From: an uncultured Eubacteriales bacterium
GTDB lineage: Bacteria > Bacillota > Clostridia > Oscillospirales > Oscillospiraceae
Assembly: GCA_902475515.1 (NCBI GenBank)
Contig: CABSAB010000057.1
Location: 1-7,612, forward strand
Length of the DNA stretch: 7,612 nt
Reading direction: 5' to 3'
This document shows positions 5,878-7,612 of this stretch, piece after piece. The notes below the pieces were generated by a model that had not been told where the DNA came from, made no database searches, and was given only the letters and a program-made list of their open reading frames with translations. Position numbers and translations under genes: made by a program. Numbering within the stretch: position 1 is the first letter of the stretch; each line of letters opens with the position of its first letter.

Positions 5878-6936
5878 TTGAAGCTAACGGTAAACACAGA
5901 TTGCTGCAGCTGTTCCTATTGCTACCGGGCCTGCCCTGTGGGCGCGCCTTACTACGATGGGGAAAAGACCCGCATCGACCGGGAAAAGTGCATCAGCTGC
6001 GGGGCATGTGTGAAGAAGTGTCCCATGGGAGCCATCTATGACGAGGAGAATCCCCCGGTACCCATGGCGGCCCATGCGCCCACAAAGCTTGACTGTGATG
6101 CGCTGATCATTGGCGCGGGCGGCTCCGGCATGATCGCTGCCTGCCGTATTGCCGAGGAGACCGGAAAGAAAGTTATCGTGCTGGAGAAGGCCAAGCGCAC
6201 CGGCTGCGGCGCCATTCATGTGGCAGGTCCGCTGCAGTTCTTCGATACCAAGTGGGCCCTGGACGCCGGTGCAAAGCCTGTGGTGGATGAAAAGATTCGG
6301 CAAACCATTGAATTAAACGGCGACCATCTGGATCACAAGCTGGTGGATAAGACCCTGCGGGCCATGCCCCGGTTCTTTGACTGGCTGTCGTCCTTCTCCC
6401 TGTGTGAGCAGAAGTTTGAGTTGACAGAGGCCCGTGCCGGCGGCCCCGGCGGTCCTCCTCCCATGCCCGATGGCGATGAGGATATGCCACCGATGCCCGG
6501 TGGGGATGACGTTATGCCAGGCGCAGGAACCGGAATGCCCGGCAGCGGCATGGGTGGGAACACCGGCTTGGTGGTGGATACCAAGAGCCTGAATCCGCCG
6601 TCTCCCGCGTTCCATAATGCCGGTGAGTTTATTATGGATAATCTGTTCCGCTATGCGGAGGAGCTGGGCGTTCAGGTGCTCACCGAGACGCCCGCAAAGA
6701 AGTTTATTCTGGATGACGAGGGCCAGGTCATCGGTGTCCATGCCCAGGACCCCGGCGGCGATGTGAACATTACCTGCAAGGTGTGCCTGGTGGCGGCGGG
6801 CAGTTTGCTCATGAGCGAGGCCCTGAAAAAGGCGGAACCGGACTACGCCGACGCCTATCTCCCCCGGTTTGCCCATGCCATCAATACATACACTGGTGAC
6901 GGCTTTGAGATGTGCAAAGAGGCGGGGGTAGCCTGA
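5878..6936 (+). CDS. Ferredoxin-domain FAD-dependent oxidoreductase (fumarate-reductase-like), 3'-truncated
   Basis: The visible 352 residues begin with a 2x[4Fe-4S] ferredoxin domain: C9-x2-C12-x2-C15-x3-C19-P and C38-x2-C41-x2-C44-x3-C48-P. An FAD_binding_2 module follows, with dinucleotide motif GAGGSG (79-84) and the ribose-binding acidic residue in VLEK (E103). Residues ~187-228 are a Pro/Gly/Met/Asp-rich insert (GGPGGPPPMPDGDEDMPPMP and on). The frame reaches TGDGFEMCKEAG (339-350) and then stops at a TGA. Homologous flavoproteins run about 500 residues or more, with a C-terminal glycine-rich FAD segment that is missing here, so the gene is cut. The start is the TTG with AAGGAG upstream. 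Its promoter element matches that of the SnoaL operon. Likely role: ferredoxin-type electron transfer to FAD for reduction of a C=C or similar bond; substrate unknown. Confidence 0.87.
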   Translation: MKLTVNTDCCSCSYCYRACPVGAPYYDGEKTRIDREKCISCGACVKKCPMGAIYDEENPPVPMAAHAPTKLDCDALIIGAGGSGMIAACRIAEETGKKVIVLEKAKRTGCGAIHVAGPLQFFDTKWALDAGAKPVVDEKIRQTIELNGDHLDHKLVDKTLRAMPRFFDWLSSFSLCEQKFELTEARAGGPGGPPPMPDGDEDMPPMPGGDDVMPGAGTGMPGSGMGGNTGLVVDTKSLNPPSPAFHNAGEFIMDNLFRYAEELGVQVLTETPAKKFILDDEGQVIGVHAQDPGGDVNITCKVCLVAAGSLLMSEALKKAEPDYADAYLPRFAHAINTYTGDGFEMCKEAGVA

Positions 6937-7612
6937 TCGTAGGTCAGACCGTCGGGATTGTTCAAAATCACGTCGGTATAGGAGATATTGCCGTCTTCGT
7001 CCACGGTATAGGTCTCGTCCTCCACGCCGTAGGCCACCAGAGCGCGGCCCTCCTCGGTGAAGCCGTAGTTCAGGAACTCCATGGCGGCCTCGGGGTCGTC
7101 ACAGCTGGTGCTGATATAGGCGGTGGTGAGGCTCTTGGCATTGGTGGACATCATGTGATAGTCCTCGCCGGAGAAGGCGAAGGGCTCAGCCCGCCAGTCG
7201 GGGGTGTCGGCCATGGCCGCATAGGCGGTGTCGGCAAACTTGCAGTCATCCTGCCATACGCCGCACTTGCCGGAGTAGAAGGAGGACTCCCAGTTGCCGT
7301 TCTCCTTGCTGGTGCTGAGGAAATCGTCAGTGATGAGGCCGTCTTCATACAGCGAGTGCAGATACTCCAGATAGTCCACATAGGCATCGGTGGCATGGCC
7401 GCAGATGACCTCGGTGGAGCCGGGCTCTGTGAGCTGGAAGTTGACCATCTTAAAGCCCATGGCGGTGAAGTTGAAGGCAAATTCCGCCGCGCTGTCCAGA
7501 TCGGAATTGATGAGCAGAGCGTTGGGCGTATTGTATTTCTCCTTGAATACCTTCAGTACCTCGGTGAGTTCGTCCAGTGTGGTAGGAGCACTCAGGTTCT
7601 GCTCCTCCAGCC
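6855..7612 (-). CDS. Extracellular solute-binding protein fragment (5' end outside window, 3' end lost at a junction)
   Basis: The minus-strand frame is open to the right edge. Reading in from the edge gives LEEQNLSAPTTLDELTEVLK, KEKYNTPNALLINSDL, then the part from MGFKMVNFQLTEPGSTE. This is a LipO/family-1-like binding protein for an ABC importer. EAAMEFLNYGFTEEGRALVAYG and TYTVDEDGNISYTD align with EAIEYMNWLYTEEG and FEYDENGKPQYT of the protein at 3-596, so the two are distant paralogues. After NPDGLTYDQA (to about 6933) the frame continues only into antisense of the flavoprotein gene and stops at TAG (6855-6857). The true C-terminal ~130 residues are missing. The ATG at 7460 is internal; the start and signal peptide lie beyond the window. 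Confidence 0.83.
   Translation of the reverse strand, partial: LEEQNLSAPTTLDELTEVLKVFKEKYNTPNALLINSDLDSAAEFAFNFTAMGFKMVNFQLTEPGSTEVICGHATDAYVDYLEYLHSLYEDGLITDDFLSTSKENGNWESSFYSGKCGVWQDDCKFADTAYAAMADTPDWRAEPFAFSGEDYHMMSTNAKSLTTAYISTSCDDPEAAMEFLNYGFTEEGRALVAYGVEDETYTVDEDGNISYTDVILNNPDGLTYDQATPASLHISKPSPVYVLMAWANRGR
6926..6945. other. Apparent rearrangement or chimera junction between two truncated genes
   Basis: The plus-strand flavoprotein loses family-like sequence here, and the minus-strand binding protein loses its C-terminus at the same place. Each frame then continues only briefly into antisense of the other. No insertion-sequence end, tRNA or long inverted repeat is visible at the joint. 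A GATC site (6935-6938) lies inside the interval. The exact base cannot be set without an intact relative. Confidence 0.65.

Noticed and set aside
6942..6950. Short palindrome GGTCAGACC next to the junction as a recombinase site
   Set aside because: Only 4-bp arms, wholly inside plausible binding-protein coding sequence, and no matching partner seen nearby.
1..7612. CRISPR arrays, tRNA, rRNA, insertion sequences or riboswitches
   Set aside because: No regularly spaced repeats, cloverleaf, transposase frame or recognised aptamer pattern was seen.

Overview
The window looks like a gut-type anaerobic Firmicute (Clostridia, probably an Oscillospiraceae or Flavonifractor-like lineage). This is inferred from strong AGGAGG-type ribosome sites, moderately high GC, LipO-type solute-binding proteins, and ferredoxin-flavoprotein and NTF2/SnoaL genes typical of such genomes. 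No taxonomic marker gene is present, so the assignment is tentative.

Layout. (1) 3-596 (+): C-terminal part of an extracellular solute-binding protein running off the left edge, followed by a strong terminator. (2) 678-2773 (+): a tight three-gene operon of a TetR/AcrR-type repressor, an ABC ATPase and an ABC-2 permease. The coding regions overlap, and the promoter is overlaid by ATAACAT/ATGTTAT half-sites, so it is probably an autoregulated drug or lipid exporter. It ends at a 13-bp terminator hairpin. (3) 2945-5497 (+): an operon of three tandem divergent paralogues of the NTF2/SnoaL-like fold with its own promoter and terminator. (4) 5498-5877: a regulatory intergenic region with two divergent copies of the same 40-bp promoter element that lies in front of the SnoaL operon. 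(5) 5878-6936 (+): an N-terminal 2x[4Fe-4S] ferredoxin domain fused to an FAD-binding fumarate-reductase-type flavoprotein, cut off at about residue 352. (6) 6855-7612 (-): a second solute-binding protein running off the right edge, cut off at the same point as the flavoprotein. The two genes meet tail to tail at an apparent rearrangement or chimera junction near 6926-6945.

The most interesting content is the SnoaL trio plus the ferredoxin-flavoprotein. They share a conserved operator/promoter module (about 40 bp, a TTGGT -35, an 18-bp spacer, a TATA-like -10). The third SnoaL protein and the flavoprotein also both carry an unusual Pro/Gly/Met/Asp-rich insert. Together they look like one co-regulated pathway. 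By analogy with BaiE-type (SnoaL-fold) dehydratases working beside Fe-S flavoprotein reductases, a dehydration plus reduction of a small cyclic or aromatic substrate is a reasonable but unproven idea. The regulator is not in the window. The TetR protein here has a different apparent operator.
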